This document shows positions 49,649 to 63,881 of a DNA stretch of 64,000 bases, piece by piece. Position 1 is the first letter of the stretch, and each line of letters begins with the position of its first letter. The stretch is from Anticarsia gemmatalis. Lineage: Eukaryota > Arthropoda > Insecta > Lepidoptera > Erebidae. Position numbers and translations under genes: made by a program. The notes below the pieces were generated by a model that did not search any database, was not told the DNA's origin, and was given only the letters and a program-made list of their open reading frames with translations. The stretch lies in contig NC_134756.1 of the NCBI RefSeq assembly GCF_050436995.1, positions 9,734,001-9,798,000 on the forward strand, read 5' to 3'.

Positions 49649-50160
49649 ACTGGTCACTTTAAACCCCCCAAAAAAAGTCGAATAGTAACTAAATTTTATC
49701 TGAACTAGTTTACAAGGAAACCGTTACAAGCTTTAAACGGATAAGAGTTAACATAAGCATTATTATTTGGATATGGAAATTTCGTACAGTCCGGCCGTCA
49801 TGTGTCGAACATCGTACAATGTGATTCTTGACCTATGGGCTCGTCTCTCATCAAAGATTCCCTTTGTTCTCACATGCCCTTTGTGTGAATAGTAACTATG
49901 ATACTGGTAGGTATGTCCACGACTTTTAGATACGTCAGTATTATTTTGTTTTTTGTATTTATTTAAAGTTTAATATATTATCAACTGATTTATCGAACAA
50001 ATGAGCTCGTTATGTGTATAGACGGATCACTTAAATCATATTATCACACACAAACATATGTTAGTGAAAACATATTTTTTTGAAAGCACGGCCTACTGAA
50101 TATCCTCGGTCCAAATAGTAGTTTACACTGGCTATTGTAGGGGAGATTTCGTAATGAAAA

Positions 50161-50291
50161 CCGACCAGCTATCAACAATATTGTATGTAAATCTAACCCG
50201 CGCCTCTAGCGGGCGGCGTAGGAACTATTTTCGCAGTACATTTTAAATGTTAAACTCTCGATTCGATTGTATCAGCAGTAGAGTATGGTAG
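50161..50291 (+). mobile_element. Foldback family F copy
   Basis: CGCGCCTCTAGCGGGCGGCG and TCGCAGTACATTTTAAATGT match the copy at 2150-2210 closely; the right part (GTATCAGCAGTAGAGTATGG) is more diverged. Confidence 0.6.
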
Positions 50292-53200
50292 CAGTACATC
50301 TGATTAGCAGGCTTTTAAGCACTCTAGAACATTTAGGCTAACCACAAACCTGCAACTACTTAGTAAAGGTTACTATTATTGGCACAGACTCCGATAAACG
50401 TCCAAACACATTGAGTTCGCACTTGAAACGGGTGTGACGTAAACCTCCATGTTTGTTAACCGAAATTAATTACCTATTGATGAACGAACTGGTTTATTGG
50501 ATACCAGTTTTACACCGTGACTCTGCCCGGGACATTGCTACCAATTTTATTTTAACATGGTTTCGGTTAGGGTATCTATCTCTAGGGACTATCTAATTCC
50601 ATCTGTGAACTCATTCAATAGACTTTTATTCGACAATATTAATCGAATTAAATTTGTTTTACTTAAATTTTTCGCTGATTTACCGAAAAACAATAGACAA
50701 TTTACAATTAATCAAAAAAAATATTGTTGTTTAAATTTCATTACCTGCAAAGATGTTACGCGACTATTCCCATATGAAAAACAATTCTTTGGCATTTAAT
50801 ATTATAATGTAACGGGTCTTAATCGCAATTGAAATTAAAGGTTATTTAAATTAAAGGTTAGAATACCTTATATGTTCACCCGCACCTTTACCTTATATGT
50901 TCTTTAGCATTTTATAAATTAAAGAACTTATATAATGGGTTCAGTCATTTCAGACATAAAATTTCACAAACAAACCTACAAAGTTACCATTTACAATATA
51001 AGTGCTGGTTTTCAATACACATGATGTGAAAGGAAATGATTTTGAAGTAAATGGAGTGTTTTATTTGATATTAGTTGGTGTTGCCATTCACCTGTCCGTT
51101 TCACACGTTGATTTATTTATTCTTTTGATCGCTTTGAATATGTGTGATTTAATCACGGCTCGGAATTAGATTGAAAATAACTCGATTTATATTTTATTTT
51201 GATAAGTATTCGTGCCAGCTACTATTATATTATTACTGTGAAATCAATTTTATCAGTTATTGGTACTACTGTTAAGTATAGTGGAAGCCTTACTGAATTT
51301 ACTACTTTAAATATAAATAATTGTCATTTGCTTTAACGGTGAGGGAAAATCTTGTAAAAAAAACACACATGCACTTTACTTAGATCACATAACAAATCTA
51401 AAGGACCTTAATTGGAATATAACCAATGTTACGGATTAAGAACTTATCGCCCTCTAGTTGCCGGAGGATATTCGTGCCCAGTAGTAGGACAGTAAAAAAT
51501 AAAAGCACATTGAGAAGCTCATAAATAATGAGATTCTCAACGTGCTTCTTGAAGTCGCTAAAAGAGCTGGAAATAAATACAAACATGAAATCATTCGTTC
51601 TTCAAGGGGTAGGAGAACCAGAGAACGCCATTTGGTACGATCTTTACAATCTTCTTCTGCTTCATTCACATCATTACATATTACCATGCAAGACCGCGCG
51701 GTTACGAATTTTAACCACGTGACTTTTTTGCAAGACATCACTGATATGATCTATGTATGTCTTAACAGGAAAAAATAAACAGCTAAGTGGATAAGTAGAT
51801 ACTGTACTACAAAATGTATTATTTTCTATTCTATTCAAGTTCTGAATATAGATTTGAATGGTGCTCTCATTTGGGGTGTCTGTCGAGATGTTCATTACCT
51901 GTAGTCCACTGCTCCCGATTTAGATTTAGGTCGTATTGACTGACTGATATTCTAAATAATCTAGCTAGTGGTGGACTAAAAATATATTACCTATATTAAA
52001 CGCTTTTAAAGCTGTTTATGTTACGTATGGATCCGTAGTTTCGTTTGAATATTAAATATGTTTTTATAGCTCTATGCTGCTGAACATTATTACCTAAATA
52101 ATACATTTCATAAGTTACCTAAATTAAATGTTTTAAATGCACCAGCGTGTAGAGTCCTGGATTAAATTTTTGGGTGAGTTCTATTTCTATTTCCCCTACT
52201 AGATAAAATGAAACAATAGTTAAGTTTATTTAATCGTTAGTTACTCTGATTCTTTTGTTTCGATGACAGAATTATGTTTTGCAACGTGTCTTGTAAATGA
52301 CTAAGTGTTCTACATGCGTAAAAAATAAAACATTTTTCTATGTAATGCACTTACAAGCATTCTTCATTTATTAACGTTAATATCACCTCTGTGCATAAGA
52401 AAATAATAAAGCACAAAATATTTAATAACTACTTCTAATTTAACTCGCATTTGAAGAATTTCATATTACTTCGTACATTATTTAGACAATGTGAAATATA
52501 ATTCAGCACTTTTTGGTAAGAATAGTGTGGGCTTACATTAGATCTGAGATGATGTACTTAGTTCATAGCATTAGGTCTGGCAGGTGTTTGTATATTTAAT
52601 TCTGAGACTAAGATCAACATGTTCTGTGAGTTTTATTCGTATATAGCGTAGATGAAGATTAACGTTGTAAAGTAGGGCTTAGGGACCCATCATAATTTAT
52701 TTTGTTAAAGTGAAAGAGTAAGTATTTTTTATGCTTTTATACCTGTTGTCTGTAAGAGTTAAGCTCGGTTTTCTTAGCAAAGATTAAGTACAACTTAGTA
52801 TTATAACAACTTACTATATTTTAGAATGTACACGAAATTTAAAACATAGGACGTAAAGCTGGCTAGCTTTCTTAGTATCAAACTAAACTTCTAATACGGT
52901 TCAATGTCACTACTAGGAAATTTAAAGCTGCAGAATAGCTACGCAATTAAAACCGTGTTTTAGTGAATTTTATTATTTCGTATGAGTACATACACAGAAA
53001 ATGCCTCGTATTAGAACGCTAGGTAAGCTGCGAGGTCATAAAAATAATAATTCTTAGTGTTAAAAAGTGAACTAAAGTGCATTCAACTAATATATCGTTG
53101 AACCATTCGGTTACTAACAACAGCTTTTAAAATATCTTTAACATACGCACAAATCGCAGAATAGGTACGTATCAGTGAAATGAACCAAAAGCAATAATTA

Positions 53201-56200
53201 GTCTCCGAGCACCGAAATTAGATTCTGATTCAATCAAAACAAGGTGTATTATGTCTCATCTCCTCACATAACCATACATCTAGATATTACATCGATCAGA
53301 GCAATTAATTAAACACTGACTATCTAATAGGACTCACGATAATTGGGTCTTTGGCTTTCGAATTTGATTTATGTCTAATTGCCTGTATTTAGGTGGCAAG
53401 TATGTAAGACTAATGAACAAGTTTATCAATAGGATCTTACAGTCAATGGAATGTTTGCTTTACATCTGCGTATTAGTATTTGATTTTGGTAGGTACATTT
53501 GACCTTTATGTGAAGGAAATATTTTTAGGAAAATCTTTTATAGGGTTATGGAAAAACGCCTTTCTGTCACCACGTAATATTTTGTTTAGGTATTATCTCC
53601 ATCTTTTTTTATTTAGGAAATAATTTTGGTAGACAGTACACGGTGATTGGCCTCACGAAATTGCTGCGCGTTTTATTTTACGCGTGTTACTAATTCATGA
53701 GCGGCAATTGGAAGTGATTACAAGCACATTTTGATACCGTACTATAGAATCATCGAAGCATCGAGCATTCGATTTGATTTTATTTTAAAATACCCTCTAA
53801 AAACTGTCTATAATGAGTTAATCTATCTCAACGAATAGACATTAGAAATCACGACTTTGCAGTCTACGCTACAAAAAACTACTTACTACTACTCTTTCAA
53901 ACATATGTACCAGTTGATAAACAAAATATATTTTGTATACCTTGAATTATATAACATACATAAGTATATCATTCAATTCTCGTATAAACCTATCACATTC
54001 CGAGCTTAGTTACATTAGATTTGAAGGGTTATTCGGAATCTTATATACGAAAATTTGTTTTCCTTTACAAACAAAAGTGGATATTTTTACATTCTTACGT
54101 ACACAATAGACAGATGACACGTACCTTGTATCAATAGGATTTAATATCCATTGAACAAAGTCTTTGAACAGACGTAGTAATATTATTTACAAAACATTTC
54201 GATATTACTGGTTTTTTATTTAACGTGAATTATATTTACGCTTACAATCACATATTGATCGGATACACGTTTTCGTGATTTAATGTTATTTATAGTGACA
54301 ACTGAGAATTTCTACGCCTTATTTTGTAGATACACGTGGAGGCTTTGATTAAAAAAACAGTGAAAGATAATCTAAAGGACTATCACTTGGCATTTATAAT
54401 TTTAGCAGTAGTTAGGTCACCAAGCTCGATCGATGTGCTGGATATTTTTTAGGATAAAACAACATTGTCTGCCAAGCTTTCACGGTTAAATACAATTTTA
54501 CGGAATTATAAGTATTTTTCAAAATAAATACAGAAAAAAAATAAAGCTTCCACAGGCAAATAAGTAAATTATTTGGAAAATAAGTTGAACAAGCTGCGCT
54601 AAGAATATTAGATTGCTAGAATTGTAAGATGTTGCTTTTATGATAGCAAATCTTTCCACACTATTGTATCACCTACGCCTCGAACAACTCTACGAAGTAG
54701 TTATTTTCCAAAGCTCGGGAGGTAATGAGCAATTACTATATAAAAAATCTCTATAGCAAAGTTGAAAATGGCATATATAATATGTTTTATATTTACGCTC
54801 TTTACTGATTTGCTGTGCTAGATGAAAATATTACACTGCATAACGACATTACTTTGCTTTCACGTGAACAAACATGTAGAAAAATATGTGACAGAAATAA
54901 AACCAGAAGACACTCAATTATTTATTCATAAAGATCATGCCTACGAAGCACCTACTACAATGTAAAAGCGATCAGTAAAATATTATGATAATGTCAAAGC
55001 ACCTGACGTGTTGTTCGTGTATTATTTTGTCAGAGCACATGTCAAATGGTGCGTTTAACGTTCAAAATGATAGTTGAGTCAGCTGCCCTGATTGAAGGGA
55101 GGCATAATGTTTATGTTACCTTTGCCTATTTATTCGTAAAAAAATATCCGACTGCCTAAAGGCTATGTTTAGTCGTTAAACAACATTGGAGTTGTATTTG
55201 GACTTGTTATATATAAGACACGTGTAGATAAATAGTAGCTCTATATAACTTAGCAATGATAAGTATAATCTTAACAATAAATACTTCTAATTAAACTGTA
55301 CAACAAGACTTAAATTACACCCGAGATAAGAATAATAAAGGTAGTTTCAGACTAACATAACTTTACAATGTATGTACTATGTAACCTTCCTTTAACAAAA
55401 CACGTGTGCATGTGTGCGTGTTTCTTAAGTGACGCGAAACTACGGTCACAGGTGTTGGCCCCGTCTCCTCTCCTACTTACATAGTCTAAATACTCCAGCT
55501 ATTTATATCCGCCCGATTCCTTCAACCTTCACGAAACACATGTAACCCTTTCTCCCTCATTATACCACATCAAGTCCTCTAGGACCACTGAAAACCGACC
55601 CTAATGTTTGTCTCAGAATAACTACTTGCCCCATTTACTAACTGTGCCATCGTAAAATAAACGAGCTCGTACCAAAAAGAGTATTTAACTTTTATTACTG
55701 ACCGCCGAGTTTAAAAGTTGGTCGGAGTTCGCGCTCAAATTTTAAAATGAAACAAATTAATGATGGAGATTACATAATACAGCATTGTGAGTGAAAAGGC
55801 TGGTAATGGTGGGACAGCGAAAATTCTCTCTATTCAGAGGCGACCCCGCCAAATAAATTGTTACGATTTTTCTTTGACGCCTCTAGAATGTTTCTTTAAG
55901 TTGTGGGCTAAAGTGCGAGAGAGCGCGACCGGCGAGCATTTTGCGGGGAACGCTTCAATGAAACGTGTCAAAAAGTTTATAAACGCCTGACTGTAGAGTT
56001 TTAATTTCTGTATGGTTACTTACTTCCGCTTTACGCTGGTTTCTGTGATATAATGATAGGGATATATCTGTCTACTTCCACGAAGACTATTTTAAGGGAG
56101 ATTAAGAACTCTGCACTCTATTTTGTCACTTTTGTATTGATTTTTGCTTTAAAATTGCGGCTTGATACTCTACCTAGCAAATCGATGAGAACGTCGCGTT

Positions 56201-56337
56201 TAAACTTTTGTGGTAGCATGTGGACACATGGTGACAAACGTATGCATGTTATCTGATAAAAGGAAGTGTAATCAATCACGATGTTGAACATATTATATTT
56301 TTATGTATAATAGAATACGGGTATTAACGCGAATATT
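50292..56337. other. AT-rich non-coding stretch
   Basis: No gene recognised. A retroelement tail-like GTGCCCAGTAGTAGGACAGT occurs at about 51474-51493. Overlapping frames at 51454-51778 on both strands have no motif. A somewhat GC-richer patch at 55790-55990 (67-codon frame) is also unrecognised. Confidence 0.4.
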
Positions 56338-56420
56338 CATGTTACCTTAAAATGCGTAACCTTTCGGCACAGGTTGCACCCGAACCTGCGAAGAAACGTT
56401 AGGCTTACATTAAACATGCA
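56338..56420 (-). repeat. Dispersed repeat with internal foldback
   Basis: On the minus strand 56377-56338 matches 981-1020. The segment also folds on itself: TTAAAATGCGTAACCTTTCG against CGAAGAAACGTTAGGCTTAC. Confidence 0.5.
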
Positions 56421-58001
56421 ACGCGAGGGTTTTAAAGTTATGATATTATATTTTGCAATGTAGGTACATTGATGACCTACTAAACTAATTCATTAGAGAT
56501 GTATCGCTAAGTTATAGATGTATAGTCGTTGACAGAACGTCATTTCCTTCACGAGACATGGTACGATCTTGATATGTAATCAGTAATCACTAATCAGCGA
56601 TTAACGAGCCCTTGCTAATGGAAAATTTGATCACACAGTCGATCTGTGTCGGGGGCCTATAGGGAATATTAATCGCAATAAGATTTTAACACATAGATAT
56701 GAAAATTATTCAATAAATATGGAGAGATGGGAAGAGGTTTCGTATACACATGAATATCTATTTAGTAATTATGTAAAGTGAATCCACGTGTAGTTAGGGA
56801 GTTGAATGAAATATAATTAAAATATATACACGTATATCAACATCTCCTAGTATTACTTAATTACACTTATTATTATTAATTTATTTTCTCCTGGTATAAT
56901 ATAGTCAGCAACTTTTCGACATTGTCTGCTTGGCTATCTGTTCGGAACCAAAGAGGAAAGCTTATCATGTACTATGTAAGGTTCAAACCATCAGAGATAG
57001 CTTACAAAGCAATTCTTAATATTTGAACAACAGAATATAAAATGATTTATTACCTTGGTTCTGACTAAAAGTCGCCGTGGGCAGCCTAAGAAAAAAGTAG
57101 GCATATTTATATAAGGAAAAACATAACCACATATTGTTGTTGGTGAGTTTTCCGGCCACGTCGCCTCTCACTTTCACCGAGGAGTTAGATTTATTTTCTT
57201 GCTAGTTTTTGCTTGCGTCTTTACTCGCTCGGAATGTTAAAAGAAGCAATTTTGACCTTGCGATACTGCGATACGGGCGTAAGCAGACCTTTATTCTAAA
57301 CAAATGGTATCCAAACTAGCTATGGATACATTCATTGCGCATAAAATAAAATATATATTTTCTTTTGCTTAAAAATATATCTGTATGAGTATCCGAACTG
57401 TTTTTTATTGGCGTATAGATTGTTTGATACCTCACTGCGCCAGGAATAATGCGAAGAGATTTTGTAAATAAAACACGTAGCAGTTTTGTAGGCACTATTT
57501 TATTTCGGCTAGACATTCAGAATATTTTTCCAAATTAAAATACGCGTGTTGTAAAAATACGGCGCGCAAATGAGGTTTTGTTAAAACATTATTCATGTGT
57601 TGAAGTAGTTTTAATAAAATTTTAGGCTCTTTTATAAAAACATATCTTTTGAGTTTGTTTTATGTTACACTTTTACTTTGATTAATGTATAAAACTTGTA
57701 CAGAAACATTTAGGGAATATATTTTTCGGGACATTTGTTTGAAATTGTCACTGAATTTTCAAGTTAAAATGCTGCCTATCTTTTATAATGTGGGTACTTG
57801 CACATTATGCTTAAGTGGTGTCCGCGCGTTTGAGAGCTTTAAATGGGGAAGTCTGGTTGCAATTAGTAGCAAAGCACTACTTAATGTTAAAAAGTTACAC
57901 TCTATAGTGCCGTATTCACACGATGTATGGTCAGAGCCTGTAGTCCTATTATATGGCAAGAGCAGTCAAGCAAAATATTTAAAAATCCACTTTCCATTAA
58001 A

Positions 58002-58283
58002 TCTATACTGATATTATAAAGCTGAAGAGTTTGTTTGTTTGTTTGTTCGTTTGATTGTTTGTTTGTTTGTTTGTTTGGATGCGCTAATCTCAGGAACTAC
58101 TGATTCGATTTTAAAAAATCTTTCAGTGTTAGATAGCCCATTTATCGGGGAAGGCTATAGGCTATATATCATCAGGCTACGACCAATAGGAGCAGAGCAG
58201 CAGTAAAAAATGTTACAAAAACGGGGAACATTTTGACCCATTCTCTCTTATGTGACGCAAGCGAAGTTGCGCGGGTCAGCTAG
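58002..58283 (+). mobile_element. Non-autonomous Helitron, copy 3
   Basis: Starts TCTATACTGATATTATAAAG, has a long TTTG run, CTTTCAGTGTTAGATAGCCC and the terminal hairpin CGCAAGCGAAGTTGCG, and ends CAGCTAG. Flanks are A at 58001 and T at 58284. It truncates an unrecognised 108-codon frame that begins at 57685. Confidence 0.85.
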
Positions 58284-58341
58284 TTCTATATAAACACTTC
58301 TGATGCGTGTTTTTGTGACGCATCTAATAGATATCTGGACA

Positions 58342-58520
58342 TCTGACAAATATTTCCAGGCTTTAATTGCTCAACTATTGAACCGATTGCGATGAAATTT
58401 ATCGGGAGATTTTACCGAGATATAAGTTACTTACGTCTTAAATTATTGTTTGATACTTGATTATGAAATCCCTTAATGAAAAAGGTAAAATTCGTGAGTG
58501 TAGTCGCGTGAGTCGGCTAG
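58342..58520 (+). mobile_element. Possible second Helitron-like element
   Basis: Begins TCTGACAAATATTTCCAGG, contains ATTGAACCGATTGCGATGAA and ends GTCGCGTGAGTCGGCTAG, with A before and T after. The left end is a guess and no clean terminal hairpin is seen. Confidence 0.4.
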
Positions 58521-59459
58521 TATTGAAAACAAATATCTTTCGCTTCATTTCAAAAAGCGTATGAGTTATGAGGACTCGTTAAAAATTGTTGTTTTCTTTG
58601 TAAAGTTGATCACATTGTCATACGATATGTTTGTGCTAACGTTACTGTGACGTATCGTGATTGTAGAATGTGGCATCGAATTCAAATTAATTATGTTATA
58701 ATTATGATGTGAGTGTTAGATCGGCCACGATCATGAGGTGTTTGGTTTATCTTGAGTATTGTATTGACGTATATGGTGAGGGTCCTTTATAGTTTAATAA
58801 TTGTATTTTGTACTTTATTCTCTCTTGTTTTTTAAAGTTACCTATTAACTACGTAATGGACGACATTGTATGTGTACTTTAATCTATGTTACATACCTAT
58901 ATTCAGTTGAAGTAGTTAAAAGATAAGTGTTTCACGTGCGATTGAATAAATATATAATTATATAGAATAATACATTTACTTAACCTGTTAGTTTGTTAAA
59001 AGCAGTCTGCAAGCTTAAAAATTTGTTCCCTCGAGGTACAATAATAATATAATAAATAGTGTTATTTTAATTATTTAAAAACCCAAATATTGTATATTCC
59101 CCCGTATTATAATAAAAATTACTATTCACCGTCGATTGCGTCGCAAAATTGTTTCAACAGCGGGCTATGATGGGTTCATTCACGCTTGCCTACGAGTCTT
59201 TTAACTTTATAAAGATTTTAATAACATTTTTGTGCCCCACGTGTAACGAGTAACGCATATTTAGCTTTTTAATTAATAGTCTGATGTGAGCCCTTCACAA
59301 TGTCAAACCTTTTAAGTTGGGTACTGAGCTGAAACATTTTTGTGTTCGCGGCGAACTCGTTATGTCACATTGTCTGAACTAAATCTAGGCCTTTTGGTAC
59401 TATTTTTCTGTGTTAATATATAAAAAACTGGTAAGTAGCGAGTTGTATTCGTACACAAA
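58521..59459. other. AT-rich non-coding stretch
   Basis: Nothing recognised. Confidence 0.4.
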
Positions 59460-59712
59460 GGGTTCCGTACTGTTATTTATTAGAACGACAAAAAAAAAAA
59501 CACTTTGTTGTGTGGGTGCGCCGTAAATATTTATTTTTTCCACTTTTTGTTTGTATAATTGTTGATATAGTGACGACAGAAATACATCATAGGTAAGTAT
59601 GTGAAAATTTCAACTATCTGACTATTACCGTTAATGAGATACCTACAGCCTGGTGACAGACAGACACACAGCGAAATAGTGTTCCCGCTTTTACCCTTTG
59701 GGTAGGGAACCC
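59460..59712. mobile_element. TIR element with GGGTTCC ends
   Basis: GGGTTCCGTA at the left and GGGTAGGGAACCC at the right form short inverted ends. ACAGCCTGGTGACAGACAGA and the A-rich run after AACGAC are phrases I recognise from a common lepidopteran dispersed repeat. No coding capacity. Confidence 0.5.
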
Positions 59713-59715
59713 TAA

Positions 59716-59775
59716 AAGACTGTCTCCTCTCAGAATGAGTTAGGGTTAAGCCTACTACCTAGGCAGTCTAGGTTT
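59716..59775 (-). repeat. Non-LTR 3' tail fragment, reversed
   Basis: On the minus strand CTCATTCTGAGAGGAGACAG follows AGGCTTAACCCTAA, matching the tail family at 32487-32560. Confidence 0.45.
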
Positions 59776-62413
59776 TCTTTGTTTATATTACGTTTTTATT
59801 AATACTTAGAAGGCGGTGGCGCTTACTATATTACGTAGGCAAAGCTAGGTGAACTTTACATAGCTAACATTCTTCTTCATCGGTATAAGTAGCGATCTAG
59901 ACCAGACATTTTATATTTGTAATTCTTGGTTTTCAACTACGTTTTGTATAAAATTAATTAGTAAAAATTACAAAATCCTGAATGTTCCATTATAACAATA
60001 AAATTGAGCTTGTACATACCTATCCGTTGCACCGTAGTAAATGGTGTAAACAATATGTAATGTTTAGTGACGCATAATTGATCCCGTTGTTAGAATTTTG
60101 TGTGTGATATCTGATTATATTGTCAAGTTAACCTTACATTTTCTTTTAGTCATCCCGATACATAAATCATTATCAAATAGCACTTAGCCCAAGTTTATCC
60201 ACTAGAACGAAGAGAGAGAAAACGTAACAAATGACGTCACACGCTCTCAATCAGTCAAAGTATAAGGCTTATCGTGGGAATTAATTCGTTTTCTGATAAT
60301 CTCAATAAACGTTGTCTGGTAAACAAAAACTGTGGCTGTAAGCGGATTAGTTTAACGAAGAGCTCGTTCGTTATTCTTACGGCTTTGTATGTCTCTTAAC
60401 AATGGTAGAGGAGATTTTATATGCCACCGAATTTCCGTGCATTATTGAAAGTAACGCGCTCATACAATTTATCCGTTTTTTGCTGCATAGGTATGTGTTG
60501 TTAAATTATATTGTAAATTTATTTTATGAACTTGGAAATGTTTTCAGAACAGTAAACAAAGGGAATATTGAACATTAATTCAGTTGTGTAGGCAGCAAGA
60601 ATTTGAACATGTCATTTTAAAGTTCTTTTAGTGAGATTTTGTATTGCGTAGGTTTTCAGACATAGTTGGACTAACAAGGTCAGAATACACGAAACATTTA
60701 CGGCAAGTTGTTTTTTTAGAGAATTAAATTGAATAATCTACAGTAGATTAGTAGTTTTAATATAATGAATTAGTAGACACTTTTTTAACCGTTGTTGAGC
60801 AAAGACCTCTTCCTTGGATATCCAGGAACGCATTCAAATCATTAGTCAGTTTTAAGAGATAAAATTTTTGCAATAAAAAGTCGTCTGGAATTTCACAGGC
60901 GAATGTTCATTATCGCCTGTCAGTTTATCACTGTTTAAACCCTTTGACATAACTGTGTCGCAGCGAGGAATTCTACCGTGTGTACGGACCTTTAGTCGTG
61001 TGTGTTGTTTAATTAATAGCTCGGGTTTATTATATTTGTTTGTGTGAACGGGACTTTAGGCGGAATAAACAGTTTGTTTAGCTTCTGCTGTAGAGATAGG
61101 GATAGGTCTAAGTGGGTACTAGATAACTTCCTTTTATAGCTTATACTAATAATATCTGCTTATAAATTTATAAGCATAAGCAGAGATATATTTATAGCAG
61201 TATGCTAGCAGGTTCAGAAATTATATTTTCATGTGCTAAACAACCCTGGAACAGCATTAAGAACAGTTCAGGAAAAAAATTGTTAACTATTTTAAAAGAC
61301 TGAAGTTTTTATTGTTTCTTTGAGCTCTGGTTACCCCAGTACATCGGTACTTATTTCTGTATTTATTTTACTCTCTATAAAGAAATAGTTATGTGAGACG
61401 ATTTAAGTAAGACTAGTTACTTCAGAAATCGTTTCACTAACGTTTCAACCACTTAGTCGCGTTCAACCTAGTTTAATTGCCATTTAGACAGTCGATTTTC
61501 GGCGCGCTCCTAAATTCGTGCGGCTTTAGTCACCCGTGTAAACCTCAGGTGACTAAGATCTTGAAAATCTTAACGGTGACTTATAATCTGTTGCTAGGGA
61601 CATTGTAGGTGTATTTTAAAATAAATAAACGGTAAACTTTGACACCACTTTGTTGACCTATCTACAGACTATCGCCAAAGGCTATTTAACCTAGTTGAAC
61701 GTTTAACGACCGATAAAAATAATAATGTGCTTTTTCGGGCAAAAAACGTAAACCTGGGTAAGGAAGCAGTGACCTTATAAAAAACGCATCGCTCTAATTT
61801 TAGGAAAGCAGATACATCATTGCCAAGTTATTTTCATCACTTTCATCATCATATATTTCATCTTTGTTTACTTTTTTCAAAAACTTTTTTTGTACCATGC
61901 ATATACATATGTATCTTATTATACATATACGACTTTTCATTGGTGATTTATTTACTCATTACCAATATCATAAGGGTGAAGTTAAATTTTTTTCAAATGT
62001 TTTTTTTGTATCTCTTTCAGTCTTCTATCCAGTTACTTTTCAGCATTTATAGTTTTGGTCTCATATTATAAAGTGCGATTCAATTTGGGATTTAAATATA
62101 CTTGTTTGCGCGATTACTATTTTGAATATATTTTCTTTTTAAACAAAGTAGGGTTTTAAAGTCGCTCCTAAAATCATAGTATATGATCTTTCTTGTTTAA
62201 TAAAGAACCAGTGCAAGCTAAGCAAAATACGTAGTACGTCTTCCCGCGGTTAGTTCTAAGCTTGCGTTGAGGAAGTTTATGAAGTTCGTGTTTTAATCCG
62301 CGGCAACGTATGTGTGTGGTATCACATGTGTGTATGTGCGTTGTGATAATATCATCGTGGATTTGAGTAAACACTCTTTGTTCGAATGACCTAGTTCTTT
62401 ACCTACTTTGTAT
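59776..62413. other. AT-rich non-coding stretch
   Basis: No gene recognised. The Phe/Leu/Ile-rich frames at 61820-62071 look hydrophobic only because the DNA is T-rich. Confidence 0.45.
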
Positions 62414-62531
62414 CAGCGGGCTTATCACGTATCTCATTTGACAACTAGTGTACGTCAAATTGATGCTCACTATTCTGTACATTGCTGCTTCTAAGGAAGA
62501 AAGCAATGTACAGTGTATAGTGGTTTTCAAA
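62414..62531 (+). mobile_element. MITE family M, copy 3, truncated
   Basis: CAGCGGGCTTATCACGTATC and TCAAATTGATGCTCACTATT match copy 2. The central loop is deleted (TTGCTGCTTCTAAGGAAG), and the right terminal repeat is missing after TGGTTTTCAAATA. Confidence 0.65.
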
Positions 62532-63677
62532 TAATAACATGATGTTACTATAAGTTTGAGTTGTTGAGGTAGGTAAATGGTTTATTCAACATAGCCAATA
62601 GTTAACATTATTTTTGGTCTTTTTAATAACACAATATGAAAAGAGTTACCCTAAATTGCTAATTAAATGGAGTTAAATGTGACGACATTCGCGTAAGCAT
62701 AGCATTCAAGCTCAGATTATGTAGCTTCTATGTATATATTTGATTAAAATATTCCCATATTTAATCGAGTAGTCCTTTCAGCTTTATGAACGCTATTTTT
62801 GGTTTAAATTTATTAAAAAAAAATGATTCTCTATCGGTTCATTTTCCATGTCTTAACGTCGTCTAAGATTCAAACATATGAATGGTGAGACATACATTAG
62901 AATCGTGGCCTACATACTTAAGCCTAGATTACGAAGCTTATCTCCGCTCGTCTGACGCAGGTCTACGAAGTATTACTCTCGCTAATTAATTAAAGTAGGT
63001 GAGACGCGGTTTAACTTAACGCAGCTAAGGGTTTGTTTGCACTGCTTTCTTGTTCAGTTGATAAAGATTCGGATTTTATTTAGAAGAACTTTCAACCAGA
63101 AGTTTGACCTGGGTGTAAGTAAAAAATAGTTTTTTTACATACGAATTACGATTACGAAACACAGGCTTGAGTATGGTATTGCATCATTATTAAGAATTTT
63201 ATCATTATAATATTAAGATCGTAGTACTTACTTTTGTATATGGTTAGATGTTATATTTCTCTTGCATTCTATGTATAATATTTATTTAAGAGAAAAGCTA
63301 AGTTTAATATAGGTAACATAGGTGGTTTGAAACCTTTAATACTACATTGACAACAAACCATACAAAAAAAAATACACCACATTTTCTCGCCGTTGCATTT
63401 TACGACATAAAGATTGATGTTTGTATGTAAACATGACATTTTACTGTAACCGTTTGCCGATACAGGGTGATACAAGTATTGGCTTGAACATCAAGTGGAG
63501 CAGCCACATCGTACCTCGTTGACGAATTGATTTTCATTTACAAGGCCATCGCGATAAAGGTAATGGCAATCGATATATCAACATGTATCGAATCGCTTCA
63601 AGTTAATGAATACAATATGTTCTGTAGGATTTTCTAGAGACGCGTATGAAAATATTTGTGCTCAGAAGTGTCATGTA
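62532..63677. other. AT-rich non-coding stretch
   Basis: Nothing recognised. Confidence 0.4.
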
Positions 63678-63881
63678 CAGTCAGCTCCAAAACAAAAACT
63701 TCATATTTTCAAAACCTCAGTGTTACGTAACTTTAATAAATAGCTGATCAAAATCAGGTACAATGAGTTAGAATTAAACATTAAAATCAATGGCAAATGT
63801 TTTTCCAAGGAATAATGTGCACACTTCAGTATATAGGGTTTCAAAAGATTGAGTATGATCAGCTACTTTTGGAACTGACTG
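63678..63881. mobile_element. Tc1/mariner-type MITE
   Basis: Inverted ends CAGTCAGCTCCAAAA and TTTTGGAACTGACTG (one mismatch), flanked on both sides by TA (63676-63677 and 63882-63883), the target duplication of Tc1/mariner transposons. The inside is AT-rich with no transposase. Confidence 0.75.

Noticed and set aside
57685..58011. 108-codon ATG frame before Helitron copy 3
   Set aside because: It has no recognisable motif, ends inside the Helitron, and codon use looks like background.
61820..62071. Hydrophobic small protein
   Set aside because: Two overlapping frames are both hydrophobic because the DNA is T-rich; no start context or conservation can be seen.
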